DNA from: a virus
DNA length: 24,947 bases
Virus record (IMG/VR): IMGVR_UViG_3300042465_002403
Span: 1-24,947 of that record
Reading direction: 5' to 3' (one strand)
In this document: positions 11,491 to 19,284 of the stretch, in pieces
How the letters are laid out: each line of letters starts with the position of its first letter
How positions within the stretch are numbered: the stretch's first letter is position 1
Program-made: the position numbers and the translations under genes
Notes under the pieces: generated by a model
What the model saw: the letters and a program-made list of their open reading frames with translations, nothing else
Database searches by the model: none
What the model was told of the DNA's origin: nothing

Positions 11491-12077
11491 CGACAACACC
11501 CATTAACAAAATCAAATCGAACCCCAATAATCCAAGGGTAATAAAAGACGAAAAGTTTAAAAAGCTGGTGCAGTCTTTAAAAGACCTACCCGAAATGGCG
11601 CAAGTGCGACCGATAGTAGTCAATCAAGATATGATTGTATTAGGTGGTAATATGAGGCTAAAGGCAATGAAAGAAGCAGGCTGGAAGGAAGCACCAGTAG
11701 CCGTAGTGGATTGGGATGAGGACAAACAAAGGCAGTTTATCATTAAGGACAACGTAGGATTCGGTGAGTGGGATTGGGATATGTTAGCCAACGAGTGGGA
11801 TGCGGAGAGTTTAGGTGAGTGGGGGTTAGATGTTGGCGGCTTTGATGTAAACGCATCAGACATGACTGATGAATTTAGTTTACCTGATGGCGACAAAGCA
11901 CCATTTCAGCAAATGACTTTTACACTTGCGGATGAACAAGCGATGCAAATACAAAACGCAATAGCTGATATAAAAGCCACAGAAGAATACAAGTACGCTG
12001 AAACTATGGGCAACGAGAACAGCAATGGAAATGCTTTGTATTTAATTGTAATGCAATGGGCAGAGCAAAGGAAATAA
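11487..12077 (+). CDS. ParB/sulfiredoxin-like nuclease-domain protein
   Basis: This 196-residue protein has an N-terminal ParB-like domain (about residues 3-95): IKSNPNNPR (9-17), RPIVVNQDMIVLGGNMRLKA (41-60) and a following strand (PVAVVDWDED). GGNMRLKA replaces the GERR motif of chromosomal ParB. Residues about 125-196 form an acidic to helical C-terminal part that I do not recognise. In phages such domains occur with DNA-modification enzymes and may act as NTP-dependent switches or nucleases. Here the next gene, overlapping by 22 bases, is a Mom-like enzyme. Confidence 0.85.
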   Translation: MTTTPINKIKSNPNNPRVIKDEKFKKLVQSLKDLPEMAQVRPIVVNQDMIVLGGNMRLKAMKEAGWKEAPVAVVDWDEDKQRQFIIKDNVGFGEWDWDMLANEWDAESLGEWGLDVGGFDVNASDMTDEFSLPDGDKAPFQQMTFTLADEQAMQIQNAIADIKATEEYKYAETMGNENSNGNALYLIVMQWAEQRK

Positions 12078-12721
12078 TCGTTAAGGTAATACCTGCAAAG
12101 ATTGCTAATGAGTTTGTAAAGCAACATCATTATTCAGGTAAAGTTGTGCCTAATTCAACCTTACATTTTGGTTGCTTTTTGGATGACAAGTTGCATGGCG
12201 TTATGAGTTACGGTCCAAGTATTAACAAAAAAGGAACAATAAATTTAGTAGAAGGAACTGGATGGAATGAATTTATTGAATTAAATAGAATGGCTTTTGA
12301 CAATTACCTGCCTAAATACTCTGAAAGCAGGTGCATAGCAATTAGCATTAGGTTAATAAAAAAACATGCTCCTCAAATAAAATGGGTTATTAGCTTTGCC
12401 GATGGTACTCAATGCGGTGATGGTACAATTTATAGAGCAAGCGGATTTAGTTTAGTAGGCATAGTTGACAATACCTCATTGCGAATTAATCCAAAAAATG
12501 GAGAAGCTATTCATGTAATACAAGCTCATCATTTAAAAATAAGCAGCGAGTTTAGAGGGTGGAAGGCATTTGAAGGTAAGCAATTAAAGTATATCTATTT
12601 AATTGACAAGACTTGCAAGATAAATATACCAATAATGCCATTTAGTAAAATAGACGAGCTTGGAGCTGGTATGTATAAAGGAAAGAAAGTATCTTTGGCA
12701 GACAGAAAACAAACAACATGA
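12056..12721 (+). CDS. mom: Mom-like adenine-modification protein (GNAT fold)
   Basis: This 221-residue protein carries the marks I associate with phage Mu Mom: HHYSG (24-28), ELNRM (75-79), ESR (90-92), VISFADG (111-117) and GTIYRASGF (123-131). Mom proteins have an acetyltransferase-like fold and convert adenine in DNA to a carbamoylmethyl form that blocks many restriction enzymes. The start overlaps the ParB-like gene by 22 bases. The gene appears clearly more AT-rich than flanking genes, a sign of transfer. No Com-like regulator is recognised nearby. Residues 180-221 form a basic C-terminal extension. Confidence 0.83.
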   Translation: MGRAKEIIVKVIPAKIANEFVKQHHYSGKVVPNSTLHFGCFLDDKLHGVMSYGPSINKKGTINLVEGTGWNEFIELNRMAFDNYLPKYSESRCIAISIRLIKKHAPQIKWVISFADGTQCGDGTIYRASGFSLVGIVDNTSLRINPKNGEAIHVIQAHHLKISSEFRGWKAFEGKQLKYIYLIDKTCKINIPIMPFSKIDELGAGMYKGKKVSLADRKQTT

Positions 12722-12933
12722 AAACGGGAATTTTTGCATACGCCAAAGAGCATTACTTAAATGGAAAATATATTGGCTCCACTATTAGCGAAACACCTGA
12801 CCGAGACATTACTGGTTACGACGGAAGGCAAAACCATTTGGCTAAAGAAAAAATAATGTTAGAGAAAAAAGTTATTAAAGCAGGTCAACAATATCAAACT
12901 ATTTTAATACCTTTAAGCGGCAGACAAAAATGA
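12718..12933 (+). CDS. Hypothetical protein, 71 aa, next to mom
   Basis: This basic protein of 71 residues starts in an ATGA overlap with the Mom-like gene. It contains KYIGSTISETPDRDITGYDG and a C-terminal basic segment (PLSGRQK). It shares the AT-rich look of mom and may have moved with it. It has no zinc-finger cysteines, so it is not a Com homologue. Function unknown. It ends 11 bases before the tRNA. Confidence 0.62.
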   Translation: MKTGIFAYAKEHYLNGKYIGSTISETPDRDITGYDGRQNHLAKEKIMLEKKVIKAGQQYQTILIPLSGRQK

Positions 12934-12944
12934 TTGCAAAATAT

Positions 12945-13018
12945 GCGGCAGTAGCTCACTTGGGAGAGCGCTTGGCTTCCAGCCAAGAGGGGGCGTTCGA
13001 TGCGACCGTGCCGCTCCA
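12945..13018 (+). tRNA. tRNA-Gly(UCC), slightly imperfect
   Basis: The sequence folds as a tRNA. The acceptor strand GCGGCAG pairs with GTGCCGC except for a G-G mismatch at the seventh pair. The D arm is GCTC/GAGC. The anticodon arm is CTTGG/CCAAG with loop CTTCCAG, giving anticodon TCC. The T arm has loop TTCGATG and a stem (GGGCG/CGACC) with one central mismatch. The 3' CCA is encoded, and the variable loop is only about 3 bases. The anticodon reads GGA/GGG glycine codons. The mismatches suggest a decaying or specialised tRNA. Confidence 0.72.
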
Positions 13019-13040
13019 AAATTTAGAGGGAATATAGAAA

Positions 13041-13400
13041 ATGGCGAACGAACATAATCTTATCCCTGCTAAAAAGGGTGAAGTAAGAAACCCAACTGGC
13101 AGACCGAAAGGAACACGCAACCGCAGTACTATCGTTAAAGAATGGCTGGAGGTACAGCAATCGGTTAAAAACCCCATTACGGGCGAGCAGGAGGTATTAG
13201 AGCAGCAGGATATAATGACCTTGGCTTTGATAAAGAAAGCACGTGAGGGCGATGTTAATGCGTATCGGGAACTAATGGACAGCGCACACGGCAAGCAGAC
13301 AAATCAAATCGAAGGCTCTATGCACTTGACTGGTTTAAAGGTTGAGGTGGTTGATAGCGGATTCAGTACCTCATCTTCCGAGAGTGAAATAATCGACTGA
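13041..13400 (+). CDS. terS: Small terminase subunit-like protein (DUF5681-like)
   Basis: This 119-residue protein begins with a basic N terminus containing NPTGRPKGTRN (about residues 18-28), the hallmark of DUF5681-like phage proteins found just upstream of large terminases. A helical middle (EWLEVQQ ... MTLALIKKAREGDVNAYREL) and an acidic serine-rich C terminus follow. Small terminases recognise phage DNA and load the packaging motor. The adjacent large terminase starts one base after its stop. The assignment is from motif and position. Confidence 0.75.
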   Translation: MANEHNLIPAKKGEVRNPTGRPKGTRNRSTIVKEWLEVQQSVKNPITGEQEVLEQQDIMTLALIKKAREGDVNAYRELMDSAHGKQTNQIEGSMHLTGLKVEVVDSGFSTSSSESEIID

Positions 13401-13401
13401 T

Positions 13402-14571
13402 GTGTTTGAGGGTTCGGTTTTATTTAAAGACAACTATGCTGCCAAGGATAAGGTCGTAGTCAACCAAGGTGGATCATCTTCGGGCAAGACTTACTCCATC
13501 CTTCAGGTGCTATTTCTTAGAGCCATAGAACACCCTCGCAGCGTTACGACTATCGTAGGTGAAACTATACCCAACCTTAAATCAGGTGCGCTTAGAGATG
13601 CGCAGACAATTGTGGCGAATTCTCCAATTTTAACAAAGCTGATTGCAAGCTACAACGCTACCGACCGAGTGTACACTTTATACAACGGCTCGGTATTGGA
13701 GTTTAAAAGTTACGAAACCAGCCAATCTGCTAAGTCAGGTAAGAGGCAGTTTCTCTTTGTGAACGAAGCCAACGGCATATCGTATGAGATTTGGAACGAG
13801 TTGTACTTACGCACAACCATTCAGGCGTTTATTGACTATAATCCAAACGCTGAATTTTGGGTGCATGAAAAGATAATTGGCAAGGATGGGGTAAAGCTAT
13901 TCATCTCCGACCATAGGCATAACCCTTATGTATTACCAGCCATTCGTGAGAAGATTGAAGGTCTAAAGGATATAGACTTAGAGTTGTGGAAGGTGTATGC
14001 AAGAGGGCGTACTGGTCGCATCGAAGGTCTTGTATTCCGTAACTGGGATATTTGCGATTCGATTGACAAAGTTAGATGCAAGCTGGTAGCTTTAGGAATG
14101 GACTGGGGTTTTACGAACGATCCGACTGCCTTATGTGCGGTGTGGAAGGATGGCGAGCATTTGTATATTGAGGAACTCTTATATGAACGAGGACTGACAA
14201 ACCAAGACATCGGTGCGAGGCTGAAGGATATGGCTATCGGCAGAACGATGGAGATAATAGCAGACAGCGCAGAGCCTAAGAGTATTGAGGAAGTGCATAG
14301 AATGGGGTTTAATATCCACGGAGCGAACAAGGGCAAAGATTCAATTCAGAACTCCATTGATATTTTAAAGCGGTACAAGCTGCACGTTTTGCGTGGTTCG
14401 GTCAACCTGATAAAAGAACTGAACTCGTATAAGTGGAAGCAGGACAAGAACGGCAACCCACTAAACGAACCAGTTGACTTTCAAAACCACGCCATTGATG
14501 CGCTTAGATATGTGGCACTCAATAAATTAAAGGTGGCTAATTCAGGAAAATATTTTATATTGCAAGCCTAA
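13402..14571 (+). CDS. terL: Large terminase subunit, packaging ATPase/nuclease
   Basis: This 389-residue protein has Walker A GGSSSGKT (23-30), a Walker B-like strand FLFVNEA (118-124), and an RNase H-like nuclease domain with acidic residues at Asp234 (LGMDWGFTNDP), Asp288 (IIADSAEPKS) and Asp366 (NHAIDALRY). It uses ATP to pump DNA into the prohead and cuts the concatemer. The start is GTG at 13402; the ATG at 13400 lies in another frame. Length is slightly short but normal for the Terminase_3/6-like group. No portal gene follows, which is unusual. Confidence 0.93.
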   Translation: MFEGSVLFKDNYAAKDKVVVNQGGSSSGKTYSILQVLFLRAIEHPRSVTTIVGETIPNLKSGALRDAQTIVANSPILTKLIASYNATDRVYTLYNGSVLEFKSYETSQSAKSGKRQFLFVNEANGISYEIWNELYLRTTIQAFIDYNPNAEFWVHEKIIGKDGVKLFISDHRHNPYVLPAIREKIEGLKDIDLELWKVYARGRTGRIEGLVFRNWDICDSIDKVRCKLVALGMDWGFTNDPTALCAVWKDGEHLYIEELLYERGLTNQDIGARLKDMAIGRTMEIIADSAEPKSIEEVHRMGFNIHGANKGKDSIQNSIDILKRYKLHVLRGSVNLIKELNSYKWKQDKNGNPLNEPVDFQNHAIDALRYVALNKLKVANSGKYFILQA

Positions 14572-14582
14572 ACGACAACGAG

Positions 14583-14966
14583 ATGAATATAATACCTAAA
14601 GAGGCAGCCTTAGATATGCTAAAGCATTCAGCCTTAAAACGAACAAATGACTTTGCAGAATATTGGTTTTTTTCTGCGCCATCGGTTGTGGTAAAACCGA
14701 ATGATGGAAGCAAAGGTTTTAGATGCAGCCTGGTTGATTTGGCATGCTTTGCCTATGACTTATGCAAGGCAGAGCAAGAAGTACCACAACACAAGTACAC
14801 GCATCCTCAATCTGTAAGAGATGTTTTTGATTGGAATTGGCCAAACATAGATTGGGAACAGCCTGACAAGATATTTATAGAACAAGAGTATATTGACCGT
14901 ACTTTTTTAAAGCTAACTGTCAAAGAAGCGTTGTGCTATGCCTACAACCTAAAGCCAAACGAATGA
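14583..14966 (+). CDS. Hypothetical protein, 127 aa
   Basis: This soluble protein starts 12 bases after the terminase stop. It is rich in aromatic residues (YWFFSAPSVVV; VFDWNWPNIDWEQPDKIFIE) and has a helical C terminus. No family recognised. It overlaps the first glycosyltransferase-like gene by 4 bases (ATGA), so it belongs to that gene group rather than to packaging. Confidence 0.68.
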   Translation: MNIIPKEAALDMLKHSALKRTNDFAEYWFFSAPSVVVKPNDGSKGFRCSLVDLACFAYDLCKAEQEVPQHKYTHPQSVRDVFDWNWPNIDWEQPDKIFIEQEYIDRTFLKLTVKEALCYAYNLKPNE

Positions 14967-15625
14967 AAGCGCAAACCTTTATTTTCGTACACGACCAGCA
15001 GATAGTCATTGACTACATTCAGGCTGGTAAGTTTGACCAGCTACCCGATGTGAGATATGTGTTTTTAGGGCAGCGACCTATTGACCTATTAGACCAGTAT
15101 GTCGGAGAAAAGAAAGTTATCGTAGCGAGAAACCTACCTGATAACATCGAACATTTACCAAACTTAGTAGCTTGGACTGGCTGGTATGCAGTAGCACGGA
15201 ACGGACTGATAACAGCCGATGTAGTTAATTTATTCGAGTACGACATCAACCTAACTGATTGGAAGCAGCCAATGACCTCAACCGCTTACTTTTGGCATCC
15301 CTACGCTGATAATACCTGGTGGAACTACAACAACATAAAGACCGAACTAAGAAGGCTGGAGGTAATGGTCAGCAACGATCCTTTACCAATGACCTCAAAC
15401 TACACTTTGTTTGTAGATAAGATTCATCCGTTTGTAAAGAACTTAATGGCAAGCGACTTAGATCCAGAGCATGAGCAAGCTGGTCACATCGTGGAGAGAT
15501 ATTGCAGCGCATACTTTCAGTTTAAGGTCACGGCTGCTGGTGGACTTACGCACCTTTACGCTGACAGCCACGGCACGCAAGGCAGAGGGCAAAGCTACCA
15601 AGAGATAAAATCAAGGCTGATATGA
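14963..15625 (+). CDS. Putative glycosyltransferase-like protein 1
   Basis: The ATG at 14963, overlapping the upstream stop, is preferred over 14933. The 220-residue product has alternating strands and helices (TFIFVHDQQIVIDYIQ; DVRYVFLGQRPIDLL; DVVNLFEYDINLT) as in nucleotide-sugar binding folds, with NLFEYDINL in the place where GT-A enzymes carry an acidic metal motif. The assignment depends partly on the clearer glycosyltransferase-like gene just downstream. Substrate unknown; a virion or DNA glycan is possible. Confidence in the enzyme class is modest. Confidence 0.6.
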   Translation: MKAQTFIFVHDQQIVIDYIQAGKFDQLPDVRYVFLGQRPIDLLDQYVGEKKVIVARNLPDNIEHLPNLVAWTGWYAVARNGLITADVVNLFEYDINLTDWKQPMTSTAYFWHPYADNTWWNYNNIKTELRRLEVMVSNDPLPMTSNYTLFVDKIHPFVKNLMASDLDPEHEQAGHIVERYCSAYFQFKVTAAGGLTHLYADSHGTQGRGQSYQEIKSRLI

Positions 15626-16215
15626 TTAGAGTTGTAAACTACGGAAGCGGTAAATACGAGCATTTGGCAAATACGCAGTTCGTTAATGGCTTGCCTTTGA
15701 GAACTTATACCAACCCATCCCCTAAAGGCAGGGGAGATAATTGGTGGAGGTGGAAGCCTGAAATACTCTTAAACACCATGACGAAATACAAGGGTGATTT
15801 TATCCTTTACATTGATGCTGGTGACTACCACACGGAAGATTTTTGGAAGTGGCTAACTGCCTACGTTGTCGTTTCGGATAACCTATTTGTCAGTCGTGGG
15901 TATTTGCATAGAGAGTGGACTAAAGCCGACTGCTTAGAGGCAATGGGGATGCTGCCTTGCATTGAGCGAATAGACCACCAATTAGAAGCTGGCTTAATAG
16001 GTCTAAGGGCAAACGATGAAAACATCGCACTTGTAACCGAGTGGCGAGAATGGATGCAAGACGAGCATTTAGTAAACGATGCACCAAGCCAAATACCAAA
16101 CCATCCCGATTTTAAGGAGCATAGGCACGACCAAGCTATTTTAACAAATTTAGTGCTTAGAGATAAATACCCGATTCAACGAGTAAATCACGTAATATGG
16201 AACGCAAGACATTAG
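15622..16215 (+). CDS. Putative glycosyltransferase-like protein 2
   Basis: This 197-residue protein shows GDNWWRWKPEILL (38-50), a strand ending in YIDAGD (63-68, DxD-like metal motif), LEAGLIGLRANDENI (121-135) and HRHDQAILTNL (167-177). That order resembles small GT-A-type glycosyltransferases from phages and bacterial glycan clusters, where the DxD binds the metal and nucleotide sugar. It overlaps the previous gene by 4 bases and the methyltransferase by 19. Donor and acceptor are unknown. Confidence 0.72.
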   Translation: MIRVVNYGSGKYEHLANTQFVNGLPLRTYTNPSPKGRGDNWWRWKPEILLNTMTKYKGDFILYIDAGDYHTEDFWKWLTAYVVVSDNLFVSRGYLHREWTKADCLEAMGMLPCIERIDHQLEAGLIGLRANDENIALVTEWREWMQDEHLVNDAPSQIPNHPDFKEHRHDQAILTNLVLRDKYPIQRVNHVIWNARH

Positions 16216-16703
16216 AGAAATTAGACTACTCACATCCGTGGGTAACAGCAAAGGAACACATTTTGCAAGTGTATGACGAAGCCAAAAGGTTAAAAGGTCA
16301 CGCATTAGACATCGGCTGCTTCCAGGGCCATTCGGCTTTAGCTATGGGTTTGGCTGGTATGGAAGTATCGTTAGTGGATATTCATATAGATTACTTAGAC
16401 AAAGTAACCGACTTGCTGGAAGGTCACGGCTGCAAGGTAAACACCGCAGCAATGTGCGAAAGCGCAAAGGTTCTAAATTGGATTGAGCCAGTTGAATTGA
16501 TAATGCACGATGCAGAACACGGACAAGCCATTGTGCCTGAATTGCTTTTATTTTGGGATAAGGTAAAGCCAGGCGGTACGTTTATCATCCACGACACCGA
16601 CCAAATAGATTTAGCTGGCTTTATAAAAGCATTAGGCTACCCCGAAAATAAAACCACAGCAGACGAGCGTGGAAGGTGCTTGTCTATATTTTACAAGCCA
16701 TGA
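16197..16703 (+). CDS. Class I SAM-dependent methyltransferase
   Basis: This 168-residue Rossmann-fold protein has ALDIGCFQGHSAL (36-48, SAM-binding glycine loop), VSLVDIH (57-63, acidic end of strand 2), LIMHDAEHG (101-109) and KPGGTFIIHDTD (124-135). The pattern fits the Methyltransf_24-like group, often acting on sugars or small molecules. There is no DNA methylase NPPY/DPPY motif. Together with the two glycosyltransferase-like genes it may finish a glycan. It starts 19 bases inside the previous gene. Confidence 0.83.
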   Translation: MERKTLEKLDYSHPWVTAKEHILQVYDEAKRLKGHALDIGCFQGHSALAMGLAGMEVSLVDIHIDYLDKVTDLLEGHGCKVNTAAMCESAKVLNWIEPVELIMHDAEHGQAIVPELLLFWDKVKPGGTFIIHDTDQIDLAGFIKALGYPENKTTADERGRCLSIFYKP

Positions 16704-17278
16704 AATTCATATCCCTAACAATCGACCAATTCCAGCGCATCGCAGCCATAGAAGCTACTGGTGACGAGCAAATCAAGAAGGTGGCTATCGTTGCCGTTCT
16801 TAAAGGACTATCCTTAGACGAAGCGAAAAGCCTACCTATGACCGAGGTTGGTAAAGCGTACAAGGCAATCGAAGACGAGATGAAAGACCTTCCGAAGTTG
16901 CGATATAAGGAAACCTTCACGCTGAATAAAAAGAAGTACAAGCTGTCGTTGTTTACCGATACGCTCACGGCTGGTCAGCTAATTGAAATGATGTCTTACG
17001 AAATGGCAGACGAGTACCAAGTAATACAAAACCTGCACAAGATAATGGCTACCCTTTCGAGGGAAAGGAAGTGGTTTAAGACCTTACCCTACGATGGGGC
17101 GAAGCACGGAGAAAGAGCAGAGGAGTTTAAGCAGCTTACAATGAAAGAGGTGTGGGGTGCGGTATCTTTTTTCTTATTAGCCTCCGAAGGCTTTATGACG
17201 ATTATCAAGGACTATTCGGAGGCGGTGTTGAAGACGATGGACAAGGAGTTAACCTCGCTAAGAAATACGGCTGGATAG
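16700..17278 (+). CDS. Tail assembly chaperone, unshifted product
   Basis: The ATG at 16700 overlaps the methyltransferase stop (ATGA). The zero-frame product is 192 residues, helical, with KLRYKETFTLNKKKYKLSLF near residues 66-85 and LTAGQLIEMMSYEMADEYQV after it. It ends at TAG 17276-17278. Size, position ahead of the tail genes and the slippery site at 17167 fit tail assembly chaperones such as lambda gpG, which coat the tape measure during assembly. The family assignment is by context and architecture; no catalytic motif is expected. Confidence 0.72.
   Translation: MKFISLTIDQFQRIAAIEATGDEQIKKVAIVAVLKGLSLDEAKSLPMTEVGKAYKAIEDEMKDLPKLRYKETFTLNKKKYKLSLFTDTLTAGQLIEMMSYEMADEYQVIQNLHKIMATLSRERKWFKTLPYDGAKHGERAEEFKQLTMKEVWGAVSFFLLASEGFMTIIKDYSEAVLKTMDKELTSLRNTAG
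17167..17192 (+). promoter_or_regulatory. Programmed -1 frameshift signal
   Basis: The heptamer T-TTT-TTC (17167-17173) sits exactly in the X-XXY-YYZ phase of the upstream frame. A 5-base spacer is followed by a stem-loop, AGCCT (17179-17183) and AGGCT (17188-17192), with loop CCGA. This is the classical layout of -1 frameshift signals, which commonly occur in tail chaperone genes. Confidence 0.68.
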
Positions 17279-17412
17279 TCGTTGTTGATTCTTTGGCTAT
17301 GGGTGACGTTCTCAAATGGGATGCCATCTTTAATCTCAACGCTCGGCAGTTCCTTAATTACGTTCAGTATTACGCAGACAAGAAAGAAGTCGAAGCAATG
17401 AAAAGCCAATAA
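17173..17412 (+). CDS. Tail chaperone C-terminal extension reached by -1 frameshift
   Basis: This frame runs past the zero-frame stop and encodes a well-formed domain (KKYGWIVVVDSLAMGDVLKW, then FLNYVQYYADKKEVEAMKSQ). It has no good start of its own: ATG 17152 lies before the slippery site with no ribosome site, and ATG 17299 would lose half the domain. Its frame is -1 to the upstream gene. Slippage at 17167-17173 would give a fused protein of about 237 residues, the gpGT equivalent. The alternative is a separate gene with an unusual start. Confidence 0.65.
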   Translation, partial: LISLRRLYDDYQGLFGGGVEDDGQGVNLAKKYGWIVVVDSLAMGDVLKWDAIFNLNARQFLNYVQYYADKKEVEAMKSQ

Positions 17413-17437
17413 AAGTGGGTGGGTACATTTACTTGTA

Positions 17438-18007
17438 ATGGACAAGCTATTACAAATCTCATCTATTGAAGGCACGGACTTTGTCGGGCTTAGCACGGCA
17501 GAACTGACTGGCGTTAAGAAGGTGCTGGGTGCGTTTGCAAAAAAGGTAGTAGAGGATTCTAAAGCCAACCTAATTAGGGGCAATCATATTGCATCAGACA
17601 GCTTAAACGCTTCAATCAAGCCTTTACCAGTTCAAGAGATTGGCGGTGGCTACATGGTCGAGATTCAGATGAACGACTACTGGAAGTTCGTCAATGAAGG
17701 CGTAAGGGGTGTAAAGAGTGGAGCAAAGGCGCAAGGCAGCCCATTCCAATACAAAACCAAAATGCCACCTCGCCAAGCCATTGAGGAGTGGATAACAAAC
17801 AAAGGTATAAACCCCGGTGGTACAAGGGGCGATCGGTTTGAAGCAAGAGCATCACTTGCAGGCGTAATACAAAGGCGCATCTATAACTTTGGTACTCCTC
17901 GAACCCTTTTCTTTGACAAGGCACTACCCGAATCACTTATGAAAGCATTAACCGAAGATGTAGCCGAGGCGTTCGGCAAGTCAATATCCATATCTATAAA
18001 AGTATGA
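17438..18007 (+). CDS. HK97 gp10-like head-tail/tail completion protein
   Basis: This 189-residue protein matches the general pattern of HK97 gp10-like proteins: an N-terminal amphipathic helix (LTGVKKVLGAFAKKVVEDSK), SDSLNASIKP, a strand with YWKFVNEGVRG, then FQYKTKMPPRQAIEEWITNK and a C-terminal helical region. Such proteins join head and tail or terminate the tail tube. It normally lies before the tail tube and chaperone genes; here it follows the chaperone. It overlaps the next gene by 4 bases. Confidence 0.75.
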   Translation: MDKLLQISSIEGTDFVGLSTAELTGVKKVLGAFAKKVVEDSKANLIRGNHIASDSLNASIKPLPVQEIGGGYMVEIQMNDYWKFVNEGVRGVKSGAKAQGSPFQYKTKMPPRQAIEEWITNKGINPGGTRGDRFEARASLAGVIQRRIYNFGTPRTLFFDKALPESLMKALTEDVAEAFGKSISISIKV

Positions 18008-19284
18008 GCGTAACTATTCTATCACAGCCAAGCGTTACACTAAGCGCAGACAACGCTTTGTTCGTTGTTTCAGGCAGTAACTTTGCAAGCGGTAACTACC
18101 GCTATGTCGCAGACGTAAGCGGAACGACTTTATTAAGCCGATTGAAGTGCGACAAGCTGCCAAACAATCAAGGCTTTTTTAACGTAGCAAGGGTAATCGA
18201 AACGCTTGTGCCTATTGCAAAACCAGCCGTTACTTTCTTTCAAGATCCGTTAATTGCATCGACTTATCGTGTAGGCTTTAGAGAGGAGTTTGGAACGCCA
18301 CCAGTAGTTGCAAGCGGACAAACCACAGCAAGCGGTATTGTATTCCAAGGGTACAAACGCCAATGGGAAGATTTTGTATCAAGCGGCTACTACACATCAG
18401 GCTCAACGGCTAAGATACTATCAAAGCAGCCTACAAAAAGAAAGATAAGAGCAGGCGAAAATGACTTTGTATCGGTGCTTTTCAGCATCCTTGGCGTAGT
18501 GCCATCAGGTCAAGTAGTAATCACTAACAACCTACGCAGCTTTTCAGTTACGTCAGGATTAGTTGTTAGCGACCCTTTGGATGGAATGTGGAATACTGGT
18601 CTTGCTGGTATCTCGTCACTTACAAGCGGTCAAACATCCGACAGCAAAGTAGGCAGCTATCAAATGGGTGCTTGGGATAATCAAAAGGAGTACGACTTTT
18701 ACAACGCAAGAGCAACAGCCGATGGTGCGGTAAGTGATTCCAACGCTTGTGCCTTTAACATCTTTGATGGCTTAGTGGATTTTTACAGCGATGGCGATTA
18801 TACTATTGCGGTTAAATATCTGAAACCTTCCGTAACCGATTATTACAGCGAGGGCAGAACAATCGAAGCCTATACCATAGACTATGAGTTTGAGGACTGC
18901 GAGCGGTTTGTACCGCAGCGTTTGTTTTTTAAGAACTCGTTGGGTGGCTTTGACGGCTATACCTTTACGATGAAAAACAAGAAGGTCGGCAATATGACAA
19001 AGCAGACCTTCGGCAAAAACCAAAACATCTACGGAACTAAGGTAGCGGAAACGATTTATTCGGGCGAGTTTGAGGAAACAATGACCTTAAACAGCGACTG
19101 GTTAATAGATGCTAACTGGATGTCGGAGTTGATTTACTCACCGCAAGTCTATCTGCAAATTGGTAATGAGTTGGTAGAGGCAATCGTTAACACCTCATCA
19201 TTCACGTTCCATACAAGACCGCAAGATAAGTTGCAGCAGCTTCAGGTTGATGTCAAGATAGCCTATAAAAATAGTGTGATATGA
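18004..19284 (+). CDS. Tail/baseplate structural protein, 426 aa
   Basis: This 426-residue protein is beta-rich with many Ser, Thr, Gly and aromatic residues, no membrane segments and no enzymatic motif, as expected for a virion structural protein. It is coupled to the gp10-like gene and to the 743-residue protein by ATGA overlaps. The C-terminal part (MTLNSDWLIDANWMSELIYS and following) is a recurring pattern in Bacteroidota phage tail proteins, as I recall. It may be part of the tail tip. Exact role unknown. Confidence 0.7.
   Translation: MSVTILSQPSVTLSADNALFVVSGSNFASGNYRYVADVSGTTLLSRLKCDKLPNNQGFFNVARVIETLVPIAKPAVTFFQDPLIASTYRVGFREEFGTPPVVASGQTTASGIVFQGYKRQWEDFVSSGYYTSGSTAKILSKQPTKRKIRAGENDFVSVLFSILGVVPSGQVVITNNLRSFSVTSGLVVSDPLDGMWNTGLAGISSLTSGQTSDSKVGSYQMGAWDNQKEYDFYNARATADGAVSDSNACAFNIFDGLVDFYSDGDYTIAVKYLKPSVTDYYSEGRTIEAYTIDYEFEDCERFVPQRLFFKNSLGGFDGYTFTMKNKKVGNMTKQTFGKNQNIYGTKVAETIYSGEFEETMTLNSDWLIDANWMSELIYSPQVYLQIGNELVEAIVNTSSFTFHTRPQDKLQQLQVDVKIAYKNSVI

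Noticed and set aside
17420-17430. TACATTTA before the gp10-like gene as a promoter
   Set aside because: There is no -33 element at the right distance and the gene is 25 bases after the chaperone frame, so simple read-through in the operon is more likely.
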